Origin: Hofstenia miamia
Lineage: Eukaryota > Xenacoelomorpha > Acoela > Hofsteniidae
Length of the DNA: 64,000 nt
Direction of reading: 5' to 3'
Assembly (NCBI GenBank): GCA_900660155.1
Contig: CABFPE010000308.1
Location: 582,015 to 646,014, forward strand
Numbering within the stretch: position 1 is the stretch's first letter; every line of letters starts with the position of its first letter. The translations under genes and the position numbers were made by a program. The notes beneath the pieces were generated by a model, which was given only the letters and a program-made list of their open reading frames with translations, did not search any database and had not been told where the DNA came from. Shown piece after piece: positions 1 to 9,983 of the stretch.

Positions 1-1250
1 ATATTAGATGTGAACTAAACAGAAGCATATCAAGTGCAATTGCAATGCTAGACCTTAGCAAAGCATTCGATAGTCTAGATTATAACATACTTGATATCAA
101 GTTGAAAAGATACAGATTTGATGCGAATTCTAGAACGTTTATAAGAAGCTTTCTCACAAATAGAATACAAAGAGTATGTGTAAACGGAACATTTTCCGAA
201 TATATAAGGACAGAACAAGGCGTCCCACAAGGTTCTGTTATGGGCCCGATCATTTTTAACTTATATATAAATGACATAATTTTACACATAGATAAAAATT
301 GCAAATTGATACAGTTCGCAGATGATACATGCCTAGCATGTGCAAATGAAGGTCCCATCCTTGCCACAAAGAATCTGCAGAAAAATATCAGAAATGTTCG
401 GTTGGTACTTTTTATCAACAAATTCCAGGTGCTGCCAATCCCATTTTACAGAGTAGCACTATTACATATTTGGGTGCAGAAATCGATAGGGAGCTGAAAT
501 TCAAAGATTTCATTAACAAGAAGATCAAAAGAATGGCAACAGGGGTCCAATACATAAGAACCATTAAACCTTTCACAAAAAGCAAGAACTTGATATATGC
601 ATTCATCATGAGCCAATTTGCATATGCATGTGTTTTGCTTACTGGATTGACCTTGCAGCAGAAACAACGCTTTAATAAAGTATTTAACTGGTCAATATCT
701 GAAATGTTTAGCGTAAATAGACAACATACCGGTCGTATACTCCAACACCATGCAATATTAGCTCCAATGTATCACATACATTATGTCTGTTTATTATATC
801 TCTTTAAGCAAATAAAAAACTTATCAAACTTTAAATATCTTAAGAGCAACTTCTTCACCGTGAAAGACAGAACAAGGAATTGCATAAACAAATATCAAAT
901 TAAGCAAAAAGTATGGCAGGATTCATTTGCAGTTTCTACATGCAGTTGGTGGAATAATTTACACAAAAATATTAAAAATTGCAAATATCTAGGAACATTC
1001 AGGAAGCTACTGAAGGAAAACTTGTTAGCTAAACAATATAAATTAGGAACATCTGAACGTCTAAACACATGGCGAAATGAGATATGGGATTTTTAAATTT
1101 CTATTGTACATATATTGTTTTTTTAAGTGTTGTGTATATGTGTTTTTTATAGTTTTTATTTGAATTAGATGTAGCTTAGTTTGTAGTTGTACATAGATTT
1201 TTGCATTATTGTAAATATTATATATATTCAATATGTACAATTGGCAAACA
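1..1250 (+). mobile_element. LINE remnant: reverse transcriptase and C-terminal part
   Basis: A non-LTR retrotransposon that would copy its RNA into a nicked chromosomal site. Codons from 45 give the reverse transcriptase palm: LDLSKAFDSLD with the first catalytic aspartate, then GVPQGSVMGP, then FADD with the catalytic pair. A second open stretch (470-1096) in a different frame carries the thumb and C-terminal region (GAEIDRELKF, then a basic tail ending WRNEIWDF). The two frames overlap near 470-497, so one frameshift separates them. The 5' part lies outside the window. An A-rich 3' end follows at about 1250. The motifs fit the CR1/Jockey side of the LINEs; the clade is inferred, and the copy is dead. 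Confidence 0.85.
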
Positions 1251-1376
1251 AATAAAAAGATAGTGAATGTTAAATTCGCTTTAACTTCACTTAATGCTCT
1301 TACAGAAACTTGGTTGAAAGATTGTAATAATATATAATTCTTATAGAATCCACATTGTAATTCTTTTAATATTTAT

Positions 1377-1850
1377 TTGAAAATCAATACAAAATCTTTA
1401 AAATCAAAACGCAAGAACTATTTAAAAATTAAACGTGAAATCTTCGAAACTATGTGGATTGAAATAAAATCTTTCTCAAATTATTGCAGCAGCAAACCCA
1501 CAAACATTTGTTACAATCGAAATATGAATTATATCATATCTGATTTTTCCAACTACAAAATTCAAGAGATTGAACATGAAATTCTTGAAAATAAATTTAT
1601 TAGGGCCCTTGGAGATTTTTATTCCAATTACCTTAATTCTTCTGAATCAAAACGAATTGAACATATTTGGGATATTTTTGATCTTCAAACTATTAACATA
1701 ACAAATCCGATTAGATTTTCGAATTTAATAGTTTATTTCTTATCTGATAGTTCCAATAAATATAAAACCTATATATTTGAATCATTTATTGATCACTATG
1801 TTAATAACCATACGTTGAAAGCTAAATATAGGAAATTTATTTTTTTCTAG
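1377..1850 (+). other. Open stretch of 157 codons, not recognised
   Basis: A lysine-, isoleucine- and asparagine-rich open stretch between the endonuclease trace and the linker of the surrounding LINE. I recognise no domain. It lies where LINE coding sequence would be expected, but it does not show the endonuclease SDH motif. It may be a diverged LINE segment or chance opening in AT-rich DNA. Confidence 0.2.
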
Positions 1851-2182
1851 GGATTTAAGCAATTTCAAAGAGCCAAAATTTGTAAAGTTATTGAAGTATG
1901 TTGCTTTTGATATTACGTAAACTTTTAATGATGCTGATAGTATGCAAAAATATTTTACACATCAAAGCCTTAAATAAACTAGCGCCGCTGCGAACCAAAT
2001 TACTTAGCACTAAATGAAGATCGGTGATTTTTTACCAACCCCACGATTCCGACTTGATTAAAGAACAGGTAATTAATAAAAATAAACTCTTTGAACTTGC
2101 TAAATCTAATCCTATAAATCTTTATTAGACTAAATTACGAAGCTAAGGTAAATGATTACTTTCAAAAATGAAATTTCCTTAA

Positions 2183-2498
2183 CACTAGTACTCCGAACAT
2201 TTAATACACCCTTTAATTCCTAATCCGGTCATAAATGACCGGTATTTGTGTAGCATTTATTACAGTGAGGTTTATACAGGCATTCAGGTTCATATTTAAT
2301 AAACACTGCTAGTGCTATCAGATTCAATATCCCACATAATTTGATTAAGAGCCCGCTTTGCTGCTTCTCTTGCCATTAATTTTTCACTAAAACGATCAAA
2401 ACTGTTAAATACATGCTCAATATAAAGTATATTACTGCATAAATATAACTACACAAACGCATGCATGAAATGTTTAGTCTGTTTTCGGAGTCCTAGTG
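2183..2498. mobile_element. piggyBac-like MITE with TTAA duplication
   Basis: A 316-bp non-autonomous element bounded on both sides by TTAA (2179-2182 and 2499-2502). Its ends are inverted repeats: CACTAGTACTCCGAA on the left and the complement of CACTAGGACTCCGAA on the right, with one mismatch in 15. TTAA target duplication is the hallmark of the piggyBac superfamily. It sits in the linker of the LINE remnant, so it is younger than that LINE. It contains no transposase. A small internal hairpin (CCGGTCATAAATGACCGG) lies near 2224. Confidence 0.8.
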
Positions 2499-4189
2499 TT
2501 AATAAAAGCAATTTATTGAAAAACGAAAGGACTAAATAAATATTAGAATTGAAGCAATTTTATATGAAAATAGGATAAGAACAAGAAGGATATCCCAAAT
2601 GCAGTCCTTTAAAAAAAAATTTAAAAAAAATGGGTAAATTCATTTCTAAATTCCAAGAAAATAGAAAGTGTTCATCCCAACAACCCAGTATTAGAAAGGA
2701 GCAGTTTCATTTCAACTTGATTTCCTATTATGAGCTCAAAAAAGGTATAAACAAGCTAGATAATTATATATCTTGTGGATCCAATAACCTATCATATTGG
2801 ATAATTAAAATATATTTTACACTTTTGATGAATACCTGCTTGAAGCATTTATTCAAAGTATTATAAATAATGATTTTGCTATTCTTTTAAAACTATCTGA
2901 TATTTCAACGTTATTTAAAAAAGGAGGCTCGTTAGATCCCATGAACTATCGAACAATTAGTAAAACACACCCTTTTCTCAAAATATTTGAAAAGCTTTTA
3001 GCTGAAAAAATGTACAAGTTAATTATTGACAATAAAATTTTATCAAATAATCAATTTGGATTCAATTTTTCAATCACTTAATTTAAGTAAAGCATTTAAC
3101 TCAACGAATTTCGATATTTTAAAAGAAAGTTTAATGCGACCAGGTCTTCATTTCAATACAATAAATTTTATCATAAGTTTTCTAAGAGAACAATATGCAG
3201 ATGGTACTTGTATATTACGGAAAGCAAAAGATCCATTTAAGGCAGGCAGACATTTGACAATAGATATAAATCTCGTATCATATTTCAATCGTTATAAATT
3301 AAAAATTAATTCTGACAAAACTCAATTTATCGTTTTTTCATCCAATGAACAAAGAAAGTTTACTGAAAATATTAAAATTTATATTTGTGGTAATGAAATC
3401 ATATAAAGCACATGTGTAAATTATCTTGGTGTACTGATAGACAATGACTTAAAAATTGATAATTTTTCTCTCAAAAACTGAAAAAGATGACATCTGGAGT
3501 CAAATATTTGTATAATTTGCCTCATTTAGAAACACGTTGCAAGTAGAACTAATTAATTTATTTGTGATGAGTCAATTTAATTACTGTGCATTCCTCTTTC
3601 AAAATATAACATCGCAAAAACGTTCATCACTATCAAAAATTTTAACCTAGGCATTTAGATCACCAGCACGAGTCTATAACGCAATAAGATCATCATATAA
3701 TATCTTTGCCCCGAATTACTTTATTCAGTATCAATCTGTATGTATGTTTCATAAATTTATTTATGAATTATGTTCTTTAAGTTTTCTTAACAATTACATC
3801 AAAATCAAAAAATTACTAAAGCACATTTTAGTATCAATAATGGTCAAGATACCATTTCTCTCAGATGTTCACCCTTATGGAATTAATTAAGTATCGATAT
3901 GAAATGTGAGAAAAATTAAAAGAACTTCAAGAAAAAATCAAACGAATTTTATTGAATAAACAAAATTTTTTTGCTATACATAACACAGGTATGTTAAAAA
4001 ATATTTTTTTGTTGCAATTTCTTCAAATTTGCAGAAGTTAATTCGGATACAAAAAAATTGTCCCAGATATAATTTAAAAAATTTTTATCGTGTGCTTTAG
4101 AAGATATAAGCAATTTAATTAATTTATATCTACTACTTAACAATTCAAAGTATTTGTGAATTTTATTAGGAGAAACTTAAAAAAATCTA

Positions 4190-5798
4190 ATCATTATTAA
4201 CCAATGACAATCTCGTTTTGAAGACCAAATATAATAACTCAACATCTCTTTTGTCCAGGATGCATCAAAGTGCTGCTCAAAACTTTTTATTTGTTGATGT
4301 ATTCTTTGGCCATGCTCTTCAGAAAACGTGCCAATATATTTCAAAAATTATTCTTCATGCTTAAAGAGCACATGCATCTTTATTGTCATTTGCTGCACAC
4401 CAAGATTTTTGTAAGAATATATCAAATGTTTTACTTTTTCTTTCCAGTTGAAACAGACATTTTGAACAAAAGCGCCTGAAAAAACAGAACGGAATGAATC
4501 CCAAGCCTCTTGCTGTAGTGGATCCAAGGAAGGTGCAATTGCTCATCATTAAAGAAACTTCTGATTTCTGGTCCATTGAAAACAACGTCTTCTAGTTTTG
4601 CATCACTTTTTCGGAATTTCCTTTGCAAATATGAGAAGCATGCACTGTCCTTGCTCAAATTCCTAACATGCACTTGAAATAGACCAAGTTTTAAATGGAG
4701 TAAAAGAAATGCTATTTTTTCAATTTGAACTAATAGAATGCTATTGAATTCATGACGGTTTGGCCATATGTGGTCTGGTTGAAAATAAATTTGGCTGTTA
4801 TGTGAATTAAAGAGACAAAAGAAACATGGATATTTGGCATATTCTCCCCTTAACCCTTTCGAGTCAAAAGGGAACTATATTTCCCTCTAATGTTTACATG
4901 AGCCTAATGGGAACCATTAATCCCTATATACATAGGTCCCACCATTATTATGAAAGAAGCTTTTTATAAAATCATTAAAAAGTCAACTGGGATTTTAAAT
5001 ATAGCCTACTAAATATGCATCATACAGTTTTTATAATGAAAATTAAATTACCTAAGTTCAGACTTGAGAGGGTTAAGCCCGTTAGAAAGTTGAGCACTTT
5101 CAAATCACACATTATACGCCATTGATGGACTTAATAATTTAGAAGAAATATAATTATAGTAACAAACCATTCTTGAGAGGAACAAAAAAATTCACAAATA
5201 TTCTATATTCTTAGGTATATTGCTGGCAAATGTATAATTTTCTTTAGTTGAAAAGAGGGGAGTTAAGGCTGAATGACGCAGACGAATTTATTGATATGTT
5301 ACTTTTCAGGCTTTCTTTCATTACCAAGTGAGTTCTTAACATCCTAAGACATTTCTTTGACATGATCTTAATTAAATTTAGCTCTGTACAGAAATCATTA
5401 AAAAAGCCTTCATTCCAATCAAAAAGGCTGTCATCAGCCTCCATTTGCCATAAAACATCATCAGTATTGTCAAAAATAAGATCATTGATGGAGCTGTCTG
5501 ATTTTGAAGGATATTTCTGATCAGGCGTCTCGCTAGTCAAATAATCAACTCTTGGAATTTTGCAATTGGTACAGTTGAAATATTTGACATTTTTATTGAA
5601 AGTCGCTTTAACATTTGAGCAAAAGTAGCATTCTCTGAAGCTGTGACTGGGGCATTCTGTCCAAATAGCTGGTTGATTAAATTGGAAATAACTTCTAGAT
5701 TTGTGATAAAAACTCATTTGACAAGTAGAGTAAATATACAATGGGGCAAACTTTTTCTCACAATCAGTAGGTGATGATTTAACGAACCCCAATACCAT
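4190..5798 (-). pseudogene. Decayed copy of an uncharacterised repetitive animal protein family
   Basis: Reading leftward from 5798, the first 184 codons carry SRSYFQFNQPAIWTECPSH and ECYFC, then an acidic region. Further down come CDLKVLNFLTGL, KYPCFFC with a cysteine pair, LHLKLGLFQVHV, SDAKLEDVVFNGPEIRSF and, near 4300, GTFSEEHGQRIHQ. From memory these match, in order, a large protein family of unknown function that is highly repeated in some arthropod and cnidarian genomes (typical members read PCFLCEWDSRD, LHIKLGLMK and VSDEHGERFHQDI). The family behaves like a mobile or amplified gene, but I know of no proven transposition mechanism. This copy has stops and frame changes and is interrupted by a TTAA-flanked MITE. 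Confidence 0.7.
4854..5072. mobile_element. piggyBac-like MITE with TTAA duplication, in a coding remnant
   Basis: A 219-bp element flanked by TTAA at 4850-4853 and 5073-5076. Left end CCCTTTCGAGTC; right end, read inward on the other strand, CCCTCTCAAGTC (two mismatches in 12). On the minus strand the host remnant reads CDLKVLNFLTGL up to the insertion and continues EYAKYPCFFC after it. The reading frame matches on both sides if one TTAA and the element are removed. That makes it a clean target-duplicating insertion. No coding capacity. Confidence 0.82.
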
Positions 5799-5934
5799 TT
5801 TTTGAATTTTGCGTTAACCTTGCATTTTTACCTTGAATGAACCAGCACAAATGAAACAAAACAAATCAGCATTTGCTTATGCTTACAAGATGACATAATA
5901 TGGAATAATAAACAACATCTGTTCATTTACATTT

Positions 5935-8690
5935 CATACTGTGTCTACCTTTAGAACAAAACACAAACTGCTACTGTCTCACACTCTTTCTTACATTCCT
6001 ACACTTATCACTTACTTCTACTCTTCTGTCTATATGCTGCTTCACCCAGTTTGTTCTTATTGTTTGCTCCTGTGCCGCCATTATCAGTGCTTCTGTTTCT
6101 CTTTTAGTCCTGCCTTCTTTAACCACTTGTTGCTTTCTTCTCTGTCACATTTTTCTGTGTTCTTCCAGTATTCTCCATGCCTTGCCTATACCTTGCTTGT
6201 TTCTCTGATTCCATCCCACTCTGGTATGCTGTCTTTCTTTCGCTCTCAGTTCTTATCTTCCTTAACTCCTTAGTAACCTCCAGTAGTGACTGTCTAGGTT
6301 GTGCTTCTATATATTCCTTTAGCCCTAGTGCTTCTGCTTCTACAGTTTCTTCCACACTTAGCAGTATTTTTCCTTCTTTATGCCTTGCAATGTACAACCT
6401 ATCAACATCGCCATTTAAGTTGAAAGCCCTTTCTGCTTATAGTACCTTCCTTGTCTCCCTGTCTAGATCCCTAAGTTCATTCTTGTTCCATCTAACTATT
6501 CCTGCAGAATATCTCAACACTGGTGTCAGCCATGTATTAATTGCTTTTATACTATTCTGCCCATTCAATACTGACTTCTGTAGCACCTTCCTTACTCTGC
6601 TCTTGTATTCTTTTCTTAACCTCATCCTCATTTCCTCATGATCTGTTCTATCTTTCTCTATCATACCTAAGTACTTTTACCCCTCTTTGACTTCCTCAAT
6701 CTTATCCGCACTGCTTGTCCTCAATCCATCCCCATCCACACATTTGCCTCTAGTCATTGTCACTGCTGCGCACTTTCCTAATCCAAACTCCAACCCTGAA
6801 TCTCTGCTTGCCTTCTCCAATGCTTCTGCAACATCTTCCTTGAACTAGCATACATCTTCAGGTCGTCCATAGTTGACTCCTTGCTCTACCATTCTTATCG
6901 ATCCTATGCCCTATGCTTGTCTCCATTAACTTTCTGTGATGGAGGTTAAGCAAGCTACAAACAGTAGTGGTGCTAAGCTGTCTTCCTGGAATATGCCTCG
7001 ACTAAAACTCAACCTGTGCCCGTCTATCTCAGTCTGCCAATTTTCCTTCTTCCTCTCTAGAAACTCAACCCATTTACGTGAAACTCTATTGGCCGCTAGC
7101 GTCTTCAATACCCACCTATGTGATATGCTGTCATATGCCTTCCTGTCGTCTATCCATGCCATTGGTAAGTTTGTCTTCCTTCTTCTACAATTCTCCACCC
7201 TGCCTGTTCTATTAACAACTGATCTTTGCACCCTCTCGTTTTGTCCTGCATCCCTATTGTTCCTCTGTTATCAACCCTCTCTGTTCTAAGAAACATGCCA
7301 GCCTACTGCCAAGTTGTTGGCAGTCATGTTATCAGCCTGAAGTTGCTTACCTCACTACCTTTCTTTGTGTCCTTCTTTATCAGAAATGTCCTTCCCACTA
7401 CCATCCACTCACCACACACTCATCCAATGCTACTGCTAGTCTCTCATGAACACTTGTGAACTTCTTCAGGCAATACCCATGTACCTCACCTCTGCCGGGC
7501 GCCTTCCGGTTCTTCATCTTCTTTAGAGCCTCCTTCAGCCTTGCAGTTGTGATTACTTCTTCTTCTTGCCTGAATTCCTTCTGCATCTGCTCACTCTCTA
7601 TCTCTGGTCTCGCACTTCCCCATATATTCTCCCAGAACCTTACTGCGTCCTAACCTGCTCTAGCTGTAGCCTTTTCTCCTGCATGTAGTTCTTTGTAGAA
7701 TCTTCCTTCTTTCTCAGCTTCTCAGCTTCTGCAACTAATCCCTGCTTAAGCTCTTCTCTTGCAGTTTCTATAGTCTTGCCCTTACCTACTCTGCACTTGT
7801 CCTGTACTGTCTTACTTCCCTATTTGCTGCCTAATCTTTGCCACATTATTCTCAATTCTTCTCTCCCATGCTGGCTTTCTGTCTCTCTTATCTTCTTCTC
7901 GTCTTTTCTTTTTCATGTCCATGCCTACATTCTTCAGCACCTCACTAAGCTATTTTCTTCTGTGACACTCCTAGCATGTATCCTCTCCAACACTTTATTG
8001 ACCTTTGCTGTCTCACGGCTAGCTTGCTTTTCTTAATTCCTCTTGGAACTGGCAACCTAGTTCTCTCATCTATTTCTTCCTTTATCTTTTCCTTTATTGC
8101 TGCTGCAGTTTCTGCGTCTACTGGTTCTGCTGCTTCCGCCACTTCTGTCACAACGTCTATGACTTCATCTTCTTTTTGCTCTCTTTTTGCTCTTACTCTC
8201 ATCCAACTGTAACTTTTGCACTTGTCCCGCAAGCCTCTGCTCTGTAACTTCTAATCTCGTTACTGTCTTCCTTCATTCTTCCAACATTCTCTTCCTGTAA
8301 CCCCTCTCATTTGGCCTGCTTCTTCTGTAACACTCCAGTGCTGTTCTGTTCATCTGTCCATTTATGCCATCCACCATTGGTCTGTGTGGATCCTATACTA
8401 CCACTTCTCGAGTCCATACTCCCGATTGTGGAGTCCGCCTTACCGGAGATTCTTCGCACCCTCTGACCATTTAAGGCCTGCCGAGGACTGAGGGCCTTTT
8501 GTTTTGTTGTCACTTTCATATTAGAAAAAGGTCGCATTCTACCCCTTGGCCAGTGGAGCCCCTTATTAGTATTATAATAATAATAATAATAATTATTATT
8601 ATTATTATTATTGTTTTTTAGTTTATAGCCTTGTACCAAAGAGTCTTTGCAATCAATTGCTTTTGCTCTTGTCATTTGCTAGAAAATCTC
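5935..8690 (-). mobile_element. R2/R4-group LINE, nearly full length but decayed
   Basis: Read leftward. A 5' part at 8675-8310 (SPRQALNGQRVRRISG, then a glycine/serine stretch). An N-terminal domain at 8232-7945 (ERTRLPVPRGIKKSKL). The linker at 7586-7398 (KKMKNRKAPGRGEVHGYCLK). The reverse transcriptase at 7231-6926 (MAWIDDRKAYDSISHRW, RGIFQEDSLAPLLF). The thumb and downstream region at 6664-6119 (AINTWLTPVLRYSAGIVRW, DRETRKVL, DVDRLYIARHKEG). These phrases are those of LINEs with a restriction-like endonuclease (R2, R4/Dong, NeSL). Several stops and frameshifts separate the open pieces, and I did not find the endonuclease itself. The block is visibly richer in G+C than its surroundings, which makes the plus strand C/T-rich and creates long false plus-strand open frames. 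Confidence 0.85.
8570..8612. repeat. (ATA)n/(ATT)n microsatellite
   Basis: A run of AAT units turns into a run of ATT units, giving a near-perfect trinucleotide palindrome. It lies in the 5' part of the minus-strand LINE, where it would encode poly-Asn and poly-Tyr. Confidence 0.9.
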
Positions 8691-9184
8691 AACTTAAAAC
8701 AAATTTAGAAACTTTAGTGGAAAACTTTTAAATTCAATATTAAATGGCTTTTAAATTAATAGAAAAAGGTTAACCAGCCGTTAAAGTTTATTGCATTATT
8801 GTATATTTATGAACTAAGGTTTCGTAATCCATGACGTCTTTTCAATTTCTGGATTTTAATGCCAATATTATGTTGTCAGATAGGAGACCCATGCCTTCTT
8901 AAAGTTGCATCCCAGAATATCTTAGACTTTTCTCAACAGTGTCTAAAAATAATTTAACGCACAAATGAAGTCTTGTTTTAGATATTATAGTTCTGCGATT
9001 AGTAGGGTAAAGTAGTCCTGCAGCGATGGCCGCGGCCACGGCTTTGCCTAATAAATGCACAACAATAAACCTTATCGCTAGCAAAAAATTAGTCTTAGAA
9101 AAATTCAATTTACAGACAAACGGATGAACATATTTACAAACCAGAAAAGTGGGAGTAATAGCAAAATGAAATTGCTATAAATTC
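8690..9184. other. No gene recognised
   Basis: AT-rich sequence between the LINE and the Tc1/mariner remnant. A short G+C-richer patch near 9017-9050 (GCGATGGCCGCGGCCACG) forms a local palindrome. I see no coding sequence I can name. Confidence 0.5.
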
Positions 9185-9810
9185 ATTGCTTAAGTTATTG
9201 AAAATATTCGTTCGGACAAACGCAGAGAAATACAGTTGAACAAATTTCTACGTATGACTATCGAAAATTCATATTGCCATTTTTGGATTTTTTTTACCAA
9301 TGTCACCTTCGTAGGCAGAGTTTTCTTTTCCACGACGTTCCACACGCTTTCCACCGGATTGGTATGTATAGAATTTGGATGGCACTGCAAAATTTAAATG
9401 TCATTTTCAAAGATGAATTTTTTTTGTTTTACAGGAGATGTAAGAGGTTGCACCATCTTGCTCCAAAATCCAGCCGTTAGCTCGTAAAGCTTTTGTATAT
9501 GGAAGAAATTCCAACAAAGTTTCACAATATTTTTTAGTTTTAAACGTTTCTTCCGAGAAGATTTTCAAATAAATTATAAGAGGCAGTCCAAATCATAACT
9601 CATGCCCAGAATTGTGACAAGAAATTAAAGTCCTTTCTGTGGACTCTTAAGCCATGTCTCATCCAGAGAAAATTAGATTTTTCAATGCTAAGTTTGTCAA
9701 TCTGTGCCTTTTACTTTTTTCTTTCGAAATTTTCACAATAGTTGGTTATATGCTTTAAAAATCCAACTCTGATCAACACAACAAAAGTGCTCTGCTAAGC
9801 TCTCTCCCTA
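9185..9810 (-). mobile_element. Tc1/mariner transposase remnant
   Basis: Read leftward, the remnant shows HGLRVHRKDF followed by VMIWTAS near 9620, GWILEQDGATSY near 9470 and NPVESVWNVVEKK near 9345. The order and spacing match the catalytic core of a Tc1/mariner (IS630-type) transposase: a VMIW block, a QD block, then NP(I/V)E.W. Stops and shifts occur, so it is inactive. Terminal inverted repeats were not located. Confidence 0.65.
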
Positions 9811-9911
9811 CCAGTCAGATATCTTTGTGACAAGATATCCAAACAAAACAATTAGCAAATCAGAAAAAATATAAAACACAATAAAACCTGCAATTTTTTA
9901 AAACGTAACTG

Positions 9912-9917
9912 TTTATT
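9912..9917 (-). terminator. Poly(A) signal AATAAA
   Basis: AATAAA on the minus strand, 67 bases past the stop of the 634-codon gene. The distance and orientation fit its polyadenylation signal. Confidence 0.5.
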
Positions 9918-9983
9918 TTAAAAATATCAAACGATCTTTTATGACAGCTCTACTTCCACCTGTTGCAATTCAACAAAGTATTT

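Larger units (their letters stand above)
1261..3990 (+). mobile_element. Second decayed LINE (endonuclease trace, linker, reverse transcriptase)
   Basis: This is a heavily broken LINE. Near 1266-1335 the frame reads LTETWLKD, the signature of the APE-type endonuclease. At 2040-2180 comes a linker (KEQVINKNKLFELAKSN, then VNDYFQK). At 2881-3060 comes the finger part of the reverse transcriptase (FKKGGSLDPMNYRTIS, FEKLL, NQFGF). At 3080-3180 comes LNLSKAFNS with the first catalytic aspartate. The FADD region is lost: the frame jumps from FLREQ to YADGT. The distal part reads NSDKTQFIVFSS, then YLGVLIDNDLK at 3420. Several stops and shifts occur. A TTAA-flanked MITE interrupts the linker. It probably represents one insertion with internal losses, but could be two copies. 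Confidence 0.7.

Noticed and set aside
5941-8212. Several long plus-strand open frames rich in Ser, Leu, Cys and Phe
   Set aside because: They are the antisense of the minus-strand LINE, opened by its C/T-rich complement.
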